From the NCBI GenBank assembly GCA_015056125.1, contig SVGW01000017.1:1-45066 (forward strand): DNA of 45,066 nucleotides. The letters are read 5' to 3'. Source of the DNA: Clostridiales bacterium (lineage in GTDB: Bacteria > Bacillota > Clostridia > Christensenellales > Aristaeellaceae). The notes beneath the pieces are model-generated. The model made no database searches. It was not told the DNA's origin and worked only from the letters and a program-made list of their open reading frames with translations. Positions 7,880 through 15,752 of the stretch are shown here, one piece after another (the stretch's first letter is position 1; every line of letters starts with the position of its first letter). Both the position numbers and the translations under genes were made by a program.

Positions 7880-9652
7880 ATGAACAACACAGGATTTAAA
7901 AAAATGCTTGATGATCGTTTTGGTATGTTTGTGCACTACGGAATATACAGTGCAATGGCAGGACGATATCAAGGAAGAGAATGTAAGGGTATAGGTGAAT
8001 GGATACAGCACACCCTTGAAATTCCCATAACTGAATATGAAGCTTTCGGCAGAAAAAATTTTCTTACGAAGCCTGATTTTGCCCAAGAACTTGTTTCAGC
8101 GGCAAAGTCCGCCGGCATTAAATATATAGTGCTTACAACTAAACATCACGATGGCTTTTGTCTTTTTAAAAGCGACTATACAGATTATTCTACATACGGT
8201 TTTTGGGGACGTGATATATGCAAAGAGCTTTCAGATGAATGCAGAAAACAAGGTCTGGAAGTGGGTTTTTACTATTCGCACGCTCTTGACTGGCACGAAA
8301 AAGATGCGGGCGGTAACTTTCATTGTATACACAGAAGATATGAACGTCACAGAAATTATTGGGATTATCCAGATGATAACATTGATTTTGAAAAATACCT
8401 TCGCAAAAAATGTTTTCCGCAGGTTAAGGAACTACTCACAAACTATGGTGACTTAAAACTCATATGGTTTGACTTTCCCCATGATATCACAAAAGAGCAG
8501 TCTATGGAACTTCGAGAACTCGTTAAAAGTATTCAACCAAACTGTCAAATAAATTCGCGTATTGCACATGACTGCAATGACTACGAATCCCTTGGTGACA
8601 ATACACTTCCGATAGCACCTGTAGGTGTAAATACCGAATGTTTAGTTACACTTAACAATACCTGGGGTTATAAGGAAGATGATCACAACTGGAAAACACC
8701 CGAGGAAAACATTGGTATTCTTTGTAGGTGTTTGTGTGCAGATTCATCGTTGCTTTTAAACGTTGGTCCAAAGGGTGATGGCACTCTTACAGAAGAAACT
8801 TTAAATATTCTCAATAAAATGGGTGAGTGGACAAGCAGAAATGCAGAAGCTGTTTATAACGGTGTAAAAGGCAATCCCTTCTCGTCGCTGTTCCCATGGG
8901 GCTATGTATCACATAAGGATAACAATATTTACCTTTACATTGAAAATGATAAAAATGATGAAATAATACTTAACATCGGCGAAAGTAACCGCATGAAAGA
9001 TATCACTATTTTAGGATACAACCACAAACCCGAATATACTTATTCAGATAATCAGCTTATAATAAAGGTATTAAAAACACCTTTTGCCGTACCTGTATAC
9101 AAAGTAGAATTTGATGATATTCCCGTCTTCCCCAAAGAACCTTTGCAAAATGGAGATACATTATCTCTTGGCGCTTTATGGGCAGGTAAAGTCTTAAAAG
9201 ACAATGAAAATTCCACACCGACAAAACTCAAATATGAAAAGAGTACGTTTATTCCCGACTACGGCAAAAACGGACTTGCAATAAACAAAAACTGTCACGC
9301 GTATTTTTGGGATGATTGCAAAGAAATTATGTGTTGGGATGCTTGTTTTGAAAAAGAAGGTGAATATTCCGCAACCCTGATTCATGCATCATTTACACCT
9401 GAGGAAGAATATAAAAAAGATAATATGTGTGACTTTAAAATTACTGTTAACGGTGTCACCAATGATGTTAATATGAAAGAAGAAACCTCCCGTTACTCAA
9501 TCAGCAGAACATCAAATGCATATAATTTAAGAATCTGCCACAATGCAGGCATATTTACAATCCCTAAACCGGGAAAATATCGTATATTGCTTGAACGCAG
9601 CGAAAATGGTGAAAGTACACCTGTAACAAGTATCGAATTCAAACAAATATAA
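7880..9652 (+). CDS. Alpha-L-fucosidase-like enzyme (GH29)
   Basis: 590 residues, no signal peptide. The catalytic barrel occupies about 1-345 and shows GH29 features: RFGMFVHYGIYS at the start, the KHHDGF motif (88-93), VGFYYSHALDWH, and the predicted nucleophile Asp198 in LIWFDFP, followed by NSRI and LLLNVGPKGDG. GH29 enzymes remove alpha-linked fucose by a retaining mechanism; the acid/base cannot be placed by eye. Two beta-type domains follow (about 350-590). The start ATG has AAGGAG 7 bp upstream, and the next gene begins 14 bp after the stop. With GH20-like and GH123-like neighbours this suggests breakdown of fucosylated, amino-sugar-containing host glycans such as mucin or glycolipid chains. 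The specific linkage is unknown. Confidence 0.9.
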   Translation: MNNTGFKKMLDDRFGMFVHYGIYSAMAGRYQGRECKGIGEWIQHTLEIPITEYEAFGRKNFLTKPDFAQELVSAAKSAGIKYIVLTTKHHDGFCLFKSDYTDYSTYGFWGRDICKELSDECRKQGLEVGFYYSHALDWHEKDAGGNFHCIHRRYERHRNYWDYPDDNIDFEKYLRKKCFPQVKELLTNYGDLKLIWFDFPHDITKEQSMELRELVKSIQPNCQINSRIAHDCNDYESLGDNTLPIAPVGVNTECLVTLNNTWGYKEDDHNWKTPEENIGILCRCLCADSSLLLNVGPKGDGTLTEETLNILNKMGEWTSRNAEAVYNGVKGNPFSSLFPWGYVSHKDNNIYLYIENDKNDEIILNIGESNRMKDITILGYNHKPEYTYSDNQLIIKVLKTPFAVPVYKVEFDDIPVFPKEPLQNGDTLSLGALWAGKVLKDNENSTPTKLKYEKSTFIPDYGKNGLAINKNCHAYFWDDCKEIMCWDACFEKEGEYSATLIHASFTPEEEYKKDNMCDFKITVNGVTNDVNMKEETSRYSISRTSNAYNLRICHNAGIFTIPKPGKYRILLERSENGESTPVTSIEFKQI

Positions 9653-9666
9653 GGAGAGATGTTGTT

Positions 9667-11514
9667 TTGATTTTTTCAAATATTGAAGAAACAAAAAAAA
9701 TGCAAATTAACCGTTTGTGGGGCAAGATTTCATTGTCCGAATGTGACAATTATATAATTGAATATTCAAAAGGTAATAATCTAATAGTTTGTAAAAAAGC
9801 TAATAGAATTACTGTTACTTATGCAAATGATTCGCAGCTTTTCCGTTCAGTTATGCTTTCTGCAGAATTAATCAGCGATGGAGTTGACAGAGAAATATGT
9901 GAGACTGAGCAATTTGAACGAAAAGGCGTAATGATTGATTTATCCCGCGCAGGGGTAATGAATATTGATACTATTAAAAATTATATTGAATATATGGCTC
10001 TTTGGGGACTTAATTCTCTTATGCTTTATATGGAGGATGTTTATGAGGTGGATGATCTTCCGTATTTTGGATATATGAGAGGTAGGTACTCAAAGGATGA
10101 ACTTAAGGAAATTGACAGATACGGTCTTTTGTACGGTGTGGAGATTATTCCCTGCATACAAACTTTAGGCCATTTTGAACAGTATATAAAGTGGAGTGAC
10201 GGAAGAAAAATATCCGATACCCCTTCTGTCATTATGCCCGGTGCTGAAGAAAGCCTTGAATTTATAGACAAGCTTTTGTCCACTGTTTCGGAATGCTTCA
10301 CTACAAGACTTATTCACATAGGAATGGATGAGGCGTGGGGTATAGGTAGCGGAAATTACCTGAAAAAATATGGATTTGAAAATCCGACGAAAATATTCTG
10401 TGATCATCTTGCAAAGGTTAAAAAATTGACTGAAAAATACAATTTCAGACCTATGATGTGGAGTGATATGTATTTTCGTCTTGCTTCCTCATCAGGACAA
10501 TATTATGATACTGAAGTTAAGTTTGATGATTTTGTCAAAAAACTTGTGCCCGATGATATAGGGCTTGTATATTGGGATTATTACAACAGCAAAGAAATAG
10601 TTTGCAATATGCTAAAAAAACACCATGAGCTTACTCATAACATAGTATTTGCAGGTGCTGTATGGCTGTGGGCAGGTTTATTGCCTGACTATAAACTTAC
10701 AGTTGATTCAACAAATGATGCTCTTAATATGTGCAAGAAAGAGGGAATAAAAAATGTATATGCAACCATATGGGGAGATGACGGTTGTGAAACGGATATA
10801 CATTTTTCTCTTCCTGGTATTATGCTGTACGGTGAACACTCATACAATAAGCATGTTGACCGTGGAATACTGAACAAAAGACTGAAGTTACTTTTTAATA
10901 CTGATATGGAAGTGTTTGAGCGTATATCCAAAGCACTTTATCCAATCGAAAACTTCTCACCCCAAAAACGAACTGTGCTTTCGGCCAAACACATTGTGTA
11001 CAACGATATTCTATGCGGTCTTGCAGACTACGAAATGAGAAATGACGAATTACCGCTGCTTTATAGAAAGCTTTATGAAGAATTTAAAGCCAATTCAGAA
11101 AAAGATGGAGTATTTAAAGAATGGTTTGAATATGTTGCAACGATATGTAATATCTGTTGTATAAAAACTGATGTATCTATTAAACTTTGCGATGGTTGCG
11201 GCAATAGAGAAGTTCTTATAAACGTGGCAGAAAATTTACTTCCAGAACTTTTAAATGAATATTCAAAGCTCAAACATATTCACTTTAAAATATGGCATAA
11301 ATCCTATCGCCCGTTCGGCTTTGAAATAGTAGACGGAAGATACGGATGGGCAATGGAAAGAATACGAACTGCAATTATGCGCATAAACGGATATCTTGAC
11401 GGAACCTTTGATTCACTACCTGAGCTATCAGTGGAAAAACTACCTTTTGCAAGTAAATCATATTTTACTAAGCACACAAGTATAGCTTCTGCATTTATGC
11501 CCAAAGGTTGGTAA
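9667..11514 (+). CDS. GH20-like beta-N-acetylhexosaminidase
   Basis: 615 residues starting at TTG with AGGAGAG 8 bp upstream. The N-terminal region (about 1-80) resembles the small alpha/beta domain before GH20 barrels. The barrel begins at ERKGVMIDLSRAG (84-96), continues with EIIPCIQTLGHFEQY, and carries the family's Asp-Glu pair in HIGMDEAWGIG (Asp221, Glu222), where Asp orients the N-acetyl group and Glu is the acid/base. VWLWAG and TIWGDDG follow. A helical C-terminal domain (about 400-600) is unassigned. No signal peptide. It is the last gene of the cargo operon and probably removes terminal beta-linked GlcNAc or GalNAc inside the cell. Confidence 0.82.
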   Translation: MIFSNIEETKKMQINRLWGKISLSECDNYIIEYSKGNNLIVCKKANRITVTYANDSQLFRSVMLSAELISDGVDREICETEQFERKGVMIDLSRAGVMNIDTIKNYIEYMALWGLNSLMLYMEDVYEVDDLPYFGYMRGRYSKDELKEIDRYGLLYGVEIIPCIQTLGHFEQYIKWSDGRKISDTPSVIMPGAEESLEFIDKLLSTVSECFTTRLIHIGMDEAWGIGSGNYLKKYGFENPTKIFCDHLAKVKKLTEKYNFRPMMWSDMYFRLASSSGQYYDTEVKFDDFVKKLVPDDIGLVYWDYYNSKEIVCNMLKKHHELTHNIVFAGAVWLWAGLLPDYKLTVDSTNDALNMCKKEGIKNVYATIWGDDGCETDIHFSLPGIMLYGEHSYNKHVDRGILNKRLKLLFNTDMEVFERISKALYPIENFSPQKRTVLSAKHIVYNDILCGLADYEMRNDELPLLYRKLYEEFKANSEKDGVFKEWFEYVATICNICCIKTDVSIKLCDGCGNREVLINVAENLLPELLNEYSKLKHIHFKIWHKSYRPFGFEIVDGRYGWAMERIRTAIMRINGYLDGTFDSLPELSVEKLPFASKSYFTKHTSIASAFMPKGW

Positions 11515-11554
11515 TAAAAAAATTTGAAACTCTGCGCTAATATGAACCAAAAGT

Positions 11555-11622
11555 GATATAGTCCCCATAGAGTAGACACACGAAAAAACAAAATTTCGAG
11601 ACTACTCTATGGGGACTATATC
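11555..11622. repeat. 21-bp perfect inverted repeat
   Basis: Arms 11555-11575 and 11602-11622 match perfectly over 21 bp, with a 26-nt loop that itself begins and ends with cgaaa/tttcg. There is no following T-run, so it is not a standard terminator. It lies 40 bp after the last cargo gene and about 170 bp inside the right end of the element. It could stabilise the transcript end, mark the ends of a lost insertion sequence, or bind a protein. Confidence 0.85.
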
Positions 11623-11624
11623 AG

Positions 11625-11789
11625 ATGCTTGAATGTAACATCAGAACAGTTCTTTCGATTTCTTACTGTCAGGGCTTGTCCTCCAGTGAAACGGCCTACC
11701 GCAGCCCATTTTTCTATGATGTTGTTCTTACAGGATCGCAGCATTCCAAAATGCTGCTTTCAGAAACCCAGTATTTTCAAGGTGTTTAG
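11625..11789 (+). CDS. Doubtful 54-residue ORF at the element's right end
   Basis: An open frame starts two bases after the 21-bp inverted repeat and encodes MLECNIRTVLSISY, with a serine- and threonine-rich middle, ending YFQGV. There is no good ribosome site and no family is recognised. It ends six bases before the attP arm. It may be the remnant of a gene or chance. Confidence 0.25.
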   Translation: MLECNIRTVLSISYCQGLSSSETAYRSPFFYDVVLTGSQHSKMLLSETQYFQGV

Positions 11790-11794
11790 GTCTT

Positions 11795-11821
11795 GTTGTT
11801 CTTATGCAATCGCAGCATCTG
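11795..11821. other. attR-like junction (element / cotJC 5' half)
   Basis: Right boundary of the element. The arm 11795-11812 (gttgttcttatgcaatcg) pairs with 525-542 at the other end: 15 of 18 positions match as an inverted repeat. The crossover lies in TCTG at 11818-11821. To the right, the sequence is cotJC coding sequence (minus strand) up to Ala135 and the first two bases of codon 136. Confidence 0.85.
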
Positions 11822-12224
11822 CCGCCATATTTTCATGCAGATCGGTGATGGGATCGCCCTTCACCTGCAAATAGGCCGCATTGAAGGGATGGCCGGCAGC
11901 GGACTGGAGATATACGCCGTTGGTGTGATCCACAAAGGAATCATCAATGCCGGCGGCTTTGATTTGAGCAATGCTCATGCGGCAGGTGAGCTGGCGCACC
12001 ACGCTGCCCACCATCTCAAGATGGGCCAGTTCTTCCGTGCCAATATCGGTGAGCATGGCCTTGGCTTCGGGATGAGGCATATGATAGCGCTGAGAAAGAT
12101 AGCGCATGGAGGCAGCCAATTCCCCATCGGCGCCGCCAAACTGAGAAATGATCACCTTGGCCAGGCGGGGATCGGTGGCATTGATATTCACAGGAAACTG
12201 CAATTGCTTTTTATAAATCCACAT
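11818..12224 (-). CDS. cotJC, N-terminal part (split gene)
   Basis: Encodes residues 1-135 and two bases of codon 136 of CotJC, a ferritin-fold manganese-catalase homologue of the inner spore coat. Visible family features: MWIYKKQLQFPV at the start, ADGELAASMRYLSQRY, then metal-ligand type acidic and histidine residues in DIGTEELAHLEMV, and DPITDLHENMAA at the break. As the DNA stands, translation would run four residues into the element and stop at 11802, giving a 140-residue truncated protein lacking the last helix. After excision, codon 136 becomes GAG and the frame continues at 516. The start has AAGGAGG 8 bp upstream and lies 15 bp after cotJB. Expression in the mother cell is expected from the family. 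Confidence 0.93.
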
Positions 12225-12239
12225 TTTCTCTTCCCCTCC

Positions 12240-12611
12240 TTACTCCGCACAATTGGGGCAGCAGCCATCCCAAGGCCAGGGATCTTCCACCCAGCTCCAG
12301 CAAATGGGGCAGCAATCCCCATTCTGACATTCGCAGCCGCAGGTGCTATCCATCAGTTCATCCAGATTGCCGCAGGAAGAGCAGGCGGCATTATCCATCC
12401 AATCCAGGGCGCTGCCGGAAAGCTCTTCGCATTCATTGGCGCAATCCAGATCAATGGAAGCATAATTGGCGCAGTTGGCCTTTTTGATCAGCTGATAATA
12501 CAGCTTAAGCGCACAGCGATCATTGGGATGGGAATTAAGATACAGGCGGATTTCCCAGGCCGCGAAGGGCAGGGTATAATCATGCAGAGACTTTTCATGC
12601 ATTCCGGCCAC
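12240..12611 (-). CDS. CotJB spore coat protein
   Basis: 123 residues. The N-terminal 60 residues match the CotJB core (LPFAAWEIRLYLNSHPNDRCALKLYYQLI). The C-terminal half is unusually rich in Cys, Asp and Trp (CGCECQNGDCCPICWSW, then WPWDGCCPNCAE), with about a dozen cysteines, and may bind metal or form disulfides in the coat. The GTG start at 12611 has GGGAGG 8 bp upstream; an ATG at 12602 is possible and would overlap the cotJA stop as ATGCATGA. It lies between cotJA and cotJC in the usual order, so the three are one operon. Confidence 0.9.
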   Translation of the reverse strand: MAGMHEKSLHDYTLPFAAWEIRLYLNSHPNDRCALKLYYQLIKKANCANYASIDLDCANECEELSGSALDWMDNAACSSCGNLDELMDSTCGCECQNGDCCPICWSWVEDPWPWDGCCPNCAE

Positions 12612-12846
12612 AGGCGCAACCTCCCCTCACGCCCGTAAAGGGCTTATCCAGTTCGGGAAACAGGGTGCCCGCGAAAAGGGCCTGCTCCAGAGAATAGGCA
12701 TTTTTCAGGCACTGCATGGGCACGTAGGCCATGGCCAGGGCCAGGTTCTGGTTATTATTGCTGCCGGTGCGAATCATCCGGCCATTATCCCGGTTCGCGC
12801 CGGAGCGATCTATGGTCATCGCATAATCCATCATGCGCAGCCTCAT
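12595..12846 (-). CDS. CotJA spore coat associated protein
   Basis: Up to 83 residues; first gene of the cotJ operon. It has the CotJA core: LALAMAYVPMQCLKNAYSLEQALFAGTLFPELDKPF, here split by position into AMAYVPMQ and GTLFPELDKPF. It ends with a Cys/Gly tail (GGCACGRNA). The second start (Met5, 12834) has a better spaced GAGG than the first. The stop overlaps the start of cotJB by 17 bases if GTG is used there. No convincing sporulation sigma promoter was recognised upstream; a short GGGTGA/TCACCC hairpin lies at about 12865-12885. Confidence 0.88.
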   Translation of the reverse strand: MRLRMMDYAMTIDRSGANRDNGRMIRTGSNNNQNLALAMAYVPMQCLKNAYSLEQALFAGTLFPELDKPFTGVRGGCACGRNA

Positions 12847-12912
12847 TTCTTTTTTCTTTTCGGGTGATTTGCCTCACCCCTTCCACTCTATGCACTGCGC
12901 TTGCCTGCGTGC

Positions 12913-12940
12913 AAAAAAAGAGCGTCCAAATTGAACGCTC
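12913..12940 (-). terminator. Rho-independent terminator
   Basis: Stem gagcgtccaaattgaacgctc at 12920-12940, followed on the minus strand by seven T (12919-12913). It ends transcription of the IS630-derived gene before it reaches the cotJ operon. Confidence 0.85.
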
Positions 12941-12956
12941 TCAGTATTTCACTTGC

Positions 12957-13940
12957 TCATCCTTTTTCATCCCGAATTTTTTTCCATATGAAGGAATGGG
13001 CATCCTGTGGATAATGAAGCAGAGCCGTAGTAAGCGGACTATACTGCCCTTTGCCATCCTTCATGGGAATCCATTCCTCCAGTGCCGCCGCGCCCTCCTC
13101 CATAGAAGCAAAGAAGGAAACGGCCACATCGGCATGGGCAGCCATCCAGCCCATCATGCCCAGCTCAGCTGCGCTGCCAAGAACCAGCACATATACCCTC
13201 TCTTCCGGCGCTCGATTCGCCAGCATATCGTTTAATAAGCCGATCATTTCCTCCTGGGGACGAATATCATTCTGCCCATCCCGCTTATATCGGGAAAGAA
13301 TTTCAATCGCATCGCATAAAAGCAGGTTTTCTCCCGGCCCGCAAGCCTCCGCCAGCGCGCTGCCCGCTTTTTTATCATGGGTAAAAATATGGGCTGGCCT
13401 TTGCTCCTGCTGCCCCTCTCTTAATACCAAAATAGCCGCAGGCGGCGCAATATATATGCCCTCCACCTCCGGATTATTCTCCTGCAATCGCTTTCCTGCC
13501 GGCACATGCCACTGCCGTTGCCGGGATAGAGCAATTCCATGCCGCCGAAGCACTCTCCACACCGCATCATCCGATGCCTGCAGCGCTTGGGCCAAAGCCG
13601 CGCCATCCCATCGATTCTGGCCGGAAGGCGGCGCCTGCTCCAGCATTTCAAATACCCTTTTTTCAAATTCCTCATCATAGATCGGCGGCTTGCCCGTACG
13701 GGGCTTATCCCGCAGCCCGGCTATGCCCTCTTTGGTATAGCGGCTACGCCACCTGAAAATCATGCTGCGGCTCACGCCGAAATTACTGGCGATTTCTTCT
13801 GCCGGAATCCCATCCAGGCATTCCAGAATAATCTTTGCCCGGCACGCCACCCGGGCGTCCTCCAATGGATTCTCCGCCAGCGTTTCCAGGCGCTTGCGCT
13901 CCTCATCGCTGCAGATCAATTCCATCATTTTCTTGGCCAT
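12957..13940 (-). CDS. IS630-derived DNA-binding protein, catalytic residues missing
   Basis: 327 residues. Residues 1-140 look like the N-terminal part of IS630-family transposases: an alpha-helical start, a helix-turn-helix (AEEIASNFGVSRSMIFRWRSRY), GIAGLRDKPRTGKPPIY, and a second winged helix (LAQALQASDDAVWRVLRRHGIALSR). The rest should be a DDE nuclease, but the usual VDE, LDN and NPIE sites are not present: the first strand reads EGIYIAPPAA and the second VYVLVLGSAAE. No terminal inverted repeats were found. The frame is intact, the gene has its own terminator, and it sits among host genes. A domesticated transposase used as a regulator or scaffold is the simplest reading; function unknown. 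Confidence 0.7.
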   Translation of the reverse strand: MAKKMMELICSDEERKRLETLAENPLEDARVACRAKIILECLDGIPAEEIASNFGVSRSMIFRWRSRYTKEGIAGLRDKPRTGKPPIYDEEFEKRVFEMLEQAPPSGQNRWDGAALAQALQASDDAVWRVLRRHGIALSRQRQWHVPAGKRLQENNPEVEGIYIAPPAAILVLREGQQEQRPAHIFTHDKKAGSALAEACGPGENLLLCDAIEILSRYKRDGQNDIRPQEEMIGLLNDMLANRAPEERVYVLVLGSAAELGMMGWMAAHADVAVSFFASMEEGAAALEEWIPMKDGKGQYSPLTTALLHYPQDAHSFIWKKIRDEKG

Positions 13941-14198
13941 CTCTTAAAACCCCGTCTGTGCAGTGATTGGCCGTGCTTCCTCTGCGCTGTCAATCACTCC
14001 ATGAATTTATACAGCATCCTTTATATAAATACCGGCGCACGGCATACCATGCGCCTTCTTTTATACCATATTATTATACAATCTTTTGTTCCTTTTGTCG
14101 CGAGGTTTTCACACAAAATAATGTGTTTCTTTGAAGAGATTTCCGCGTTTCTTGCATTTTCACAGGGGAATTATTGCATTTTCTTTGTTTCCATGCAA

Positions 14199-14876
14199 TT
14201 ATAGCAAAATAGGAACCGAAGCGTCCAAGGCCATGCTATCCGGTGTCACGCAGCAATCATAGGCCATTATGCGAACGCCCGCTTCCTGTGCTTTTTTCAA
14301 CGCATCCCCAAAGGCAGGGTGGGTTTTCCGATTGGGGGTAAAATAGCGCACATTCTTCATCTGGATCACCAGCAAGAGCACTGCCTCCCGGCCGGGGCCC
14401 ACCCATTTTTCAAGTTCTTCCAAATGGCGGATGCCTCGCTGGGTGGGAGCGTCCGGAAACAGCACCACGCCCTTTTCTTCCAGCGTAACCCCCTTTACTT
14501 CCAGATAGATTTTTCGCTCCTTCGTTTCCAGATAAAAATCCATCCGGGAATCTCCAAGCCTCACTTCGGGGTACAGCAGCGTAAGCCCCGGAAATAAATG
14601 AGGAATCGCTTCCGCTGCGGCGCGGTTGGGGGCCTGACTATCCATATTGATCAGCCTTTCCCCCTTCATTACCGCCACCAGATCGCATTTTGTTTTCCTT
14701 TTTTCATTGGATGATACGGAAAGATACACCTTTGCTCCCGGCACCAATAGTTCCCGGCATCTGCCCGTATTTTTCACATGGCAAATTTCTACGCCTTCTG
14801 CCGTTTCCACATGGGCAATAAAGCGGTTGGGGCGGGATAGAAAGGTGCCCTCCATCACCCGATCATACAGCTTCAC
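14199..14876 (-). CDS. SfsA family protein
   Basis: 225 residues, the usual length of SfsA (sugar fermentation stimulation protein A). Features: N-terminal OB-like part (FLSRPNRFIAHVE, HVKNTGRCRELLVPG), then a nuclease-like fold with DSRMDFYLE, YLEVKGVTLE and PDAPTQRGIRHLEEL, where Asp, Glu and Lys form a PD-(D/E)xK-type site. It is thought to be a DNA-binding nuclease or regulator; the cellular role is not settled. It lies 34 bp downstream of nagB on the same strand and is probably cotranscribed. The 258 bp to its left (13941-14198) hold no gene. Confidence 0.95.
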   Translation of the reverse strand: MKLYDRVMEGTFLSRPNRFIAHVETAEGVEICHVKNTGRCRELLVPGAKVYLSVSSNEKRKTKCDLVAVMKGERLINMDSQAPNRAAAEAIPHLFPGLTLLYPEVRLGDSRMDFYLETKERKIYLEVKGVTLEEKGVVLFPDAPTQRGIRHLEELEKWVGPGREAVLLLVIQMKNVRYFTPNRKTHPAFGDALKKAQEAGVRIMAYDCCVTPDSMALDASVPILL

Positions 14877-14910
14877 GCAATTTCTCCCTTATCTTCCGGT
14901 ATGCCCAGCA

Positions 14911-15648
14911 TTATTCTTTTGCCAGGATTCCGGCCGCGCTTTCTTCATCCAGATACAAAATAAAATCGGGATGCTCTTTCAGCAGAGTAGCCGGCACCAA
15001 ATTGGTGGTTTCCTTGGCCAGCACAGTATTTTTTACTGCCTCCGCCTTCACCGGATAAGGCACGCAGGAAACGATGCGCCGGCACTGCATAATCTGCCAA
15101 GGCGTCATAGAAACGGCCTGCCGGGGCACGTCCTCCAAGGTTTTAAACCATCCTTCGCCCATCTGCTGGCGCTTGCAGCGCTCATCCAGATTCACAATGA
15201 TATAAGCATCCCGCACGTCAAAATCTGCAGGCGGATCATTGAAAGCAATATGGCCGTTTTCGCCGATACCGATCAGGCCGATATCCACCGGAGATTTGCG
15301 GATTTCTTCCGTCAGCTTTTCGATGCCCTCCCGGGTGCCGTCCACAAAATGCACGGCCTTCAGGGGCCCCACCAAATCCACAAAGCGCTCCTTCAAATAT
15401 TTGCGGAAGCTGGCGCCGTGGGTTTCCGGCAGATCCACATATTCATCCAAATGGAACATTTCCACGCAGCTCCACTTGATTCCCGGTTCCTTCACCAGGG
15501 CCTTTAACGTATCAAACTGGGAGGCGCCGGTAGACAGCACAATCCTGGCGCTGCCTTGATTTTGAATGCATTCCCTGAGCACCTGGGCCACGTGCTTGGC
15601 TGCGCTGATCCCCAATGCCTCGCTGTTTTTGCAAATTCTGATTTCCAT
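14911..15648 (-). CDS. Glucosamine-6-phosphate deaminase
   Basis: 245 residues. Converts glucosamine-6-phosphate to fructose-6-phosphate and ammonia, the entry of amino sugars into glycolysis. Motifs: LSTGASQFDTL (phosphate loop), FHLDEYVDLPETHGASF with the catalytic Asp, and GIGENGHIAFNDP with the active-site Asn-His. The ATG at 15648 is chosen because homologues start MEIRI/MKVII; an upstream in-frame Met at 15690 has no ribosome site. The gene is separate from the island but could use GlcNAc/GalNAc-derived sugars released by its hydrolases; this link is inference. Confidence 0.93.
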   Translation of the reverse strand: MEIRICKNSEALGISAAKHVAQVLRECIQNQGSARIVLSTGASQFDTLKALVKEPGIKWSCVEMFHLDEYVDLPETHGASFRKYLKERFVDLVGPLKAVHFVDGTREGIEKLTEEIRKSPVDIGLIGIGENGHIAFNDPPADFDVRDAYIIVNLDERCKRQQMGEGWFKTLEDVPRQAVSMTPWQIMQCRRIVSCVPYPVKAEAVKNTVLAKETTNLVPATLLKEHPDFILYLDEESAAGILAKE

Positions 15649-15752
15649 ATTATTCACCTGCCTGTTTTTTATCATTATACCACATTTCATCCCGCTTGGA
15701 AAGAGGAAAAAGCCGGTCTACCCATGGTTTTTCTCTCTTCCAACGCCCGGAA

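Larger units (their letters stand above)
518..11817. mobile_element. 11,300-bp serine-recombinase element interrupting cotJC
   Basis: The element is bounded by TCTG at 518-521 and 11818-11821, and inserted in the cotJC coding sequence. It contains a recombinase (minus), a small ORF (minus), about 500 bp of degenerate sequence, and a five-gene plus-strand operon of AraC regulator and glycan-active enzymes, plus a 21-bp inverted repeat. No phage structural, replication or conjugation gene is present. Precise removal fuses codon 136 (GAG) in frame and rebuilds the conserved MAAEQKAR run. From about 2760 to 11520 the DNA is visibly richer in A/T than the recombinase region and the host genes. This layout matches skin-type intervening elements of sporulation genes. 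Excision during sporulation is inferred. Confidence 0.88.

Noticed and set aside
11802-12224. 140-codon frame as a complete short manganese catalase
   Set aside because: It runs four codons into the element and lacks the last helix; the joined 197-codon reading is better.
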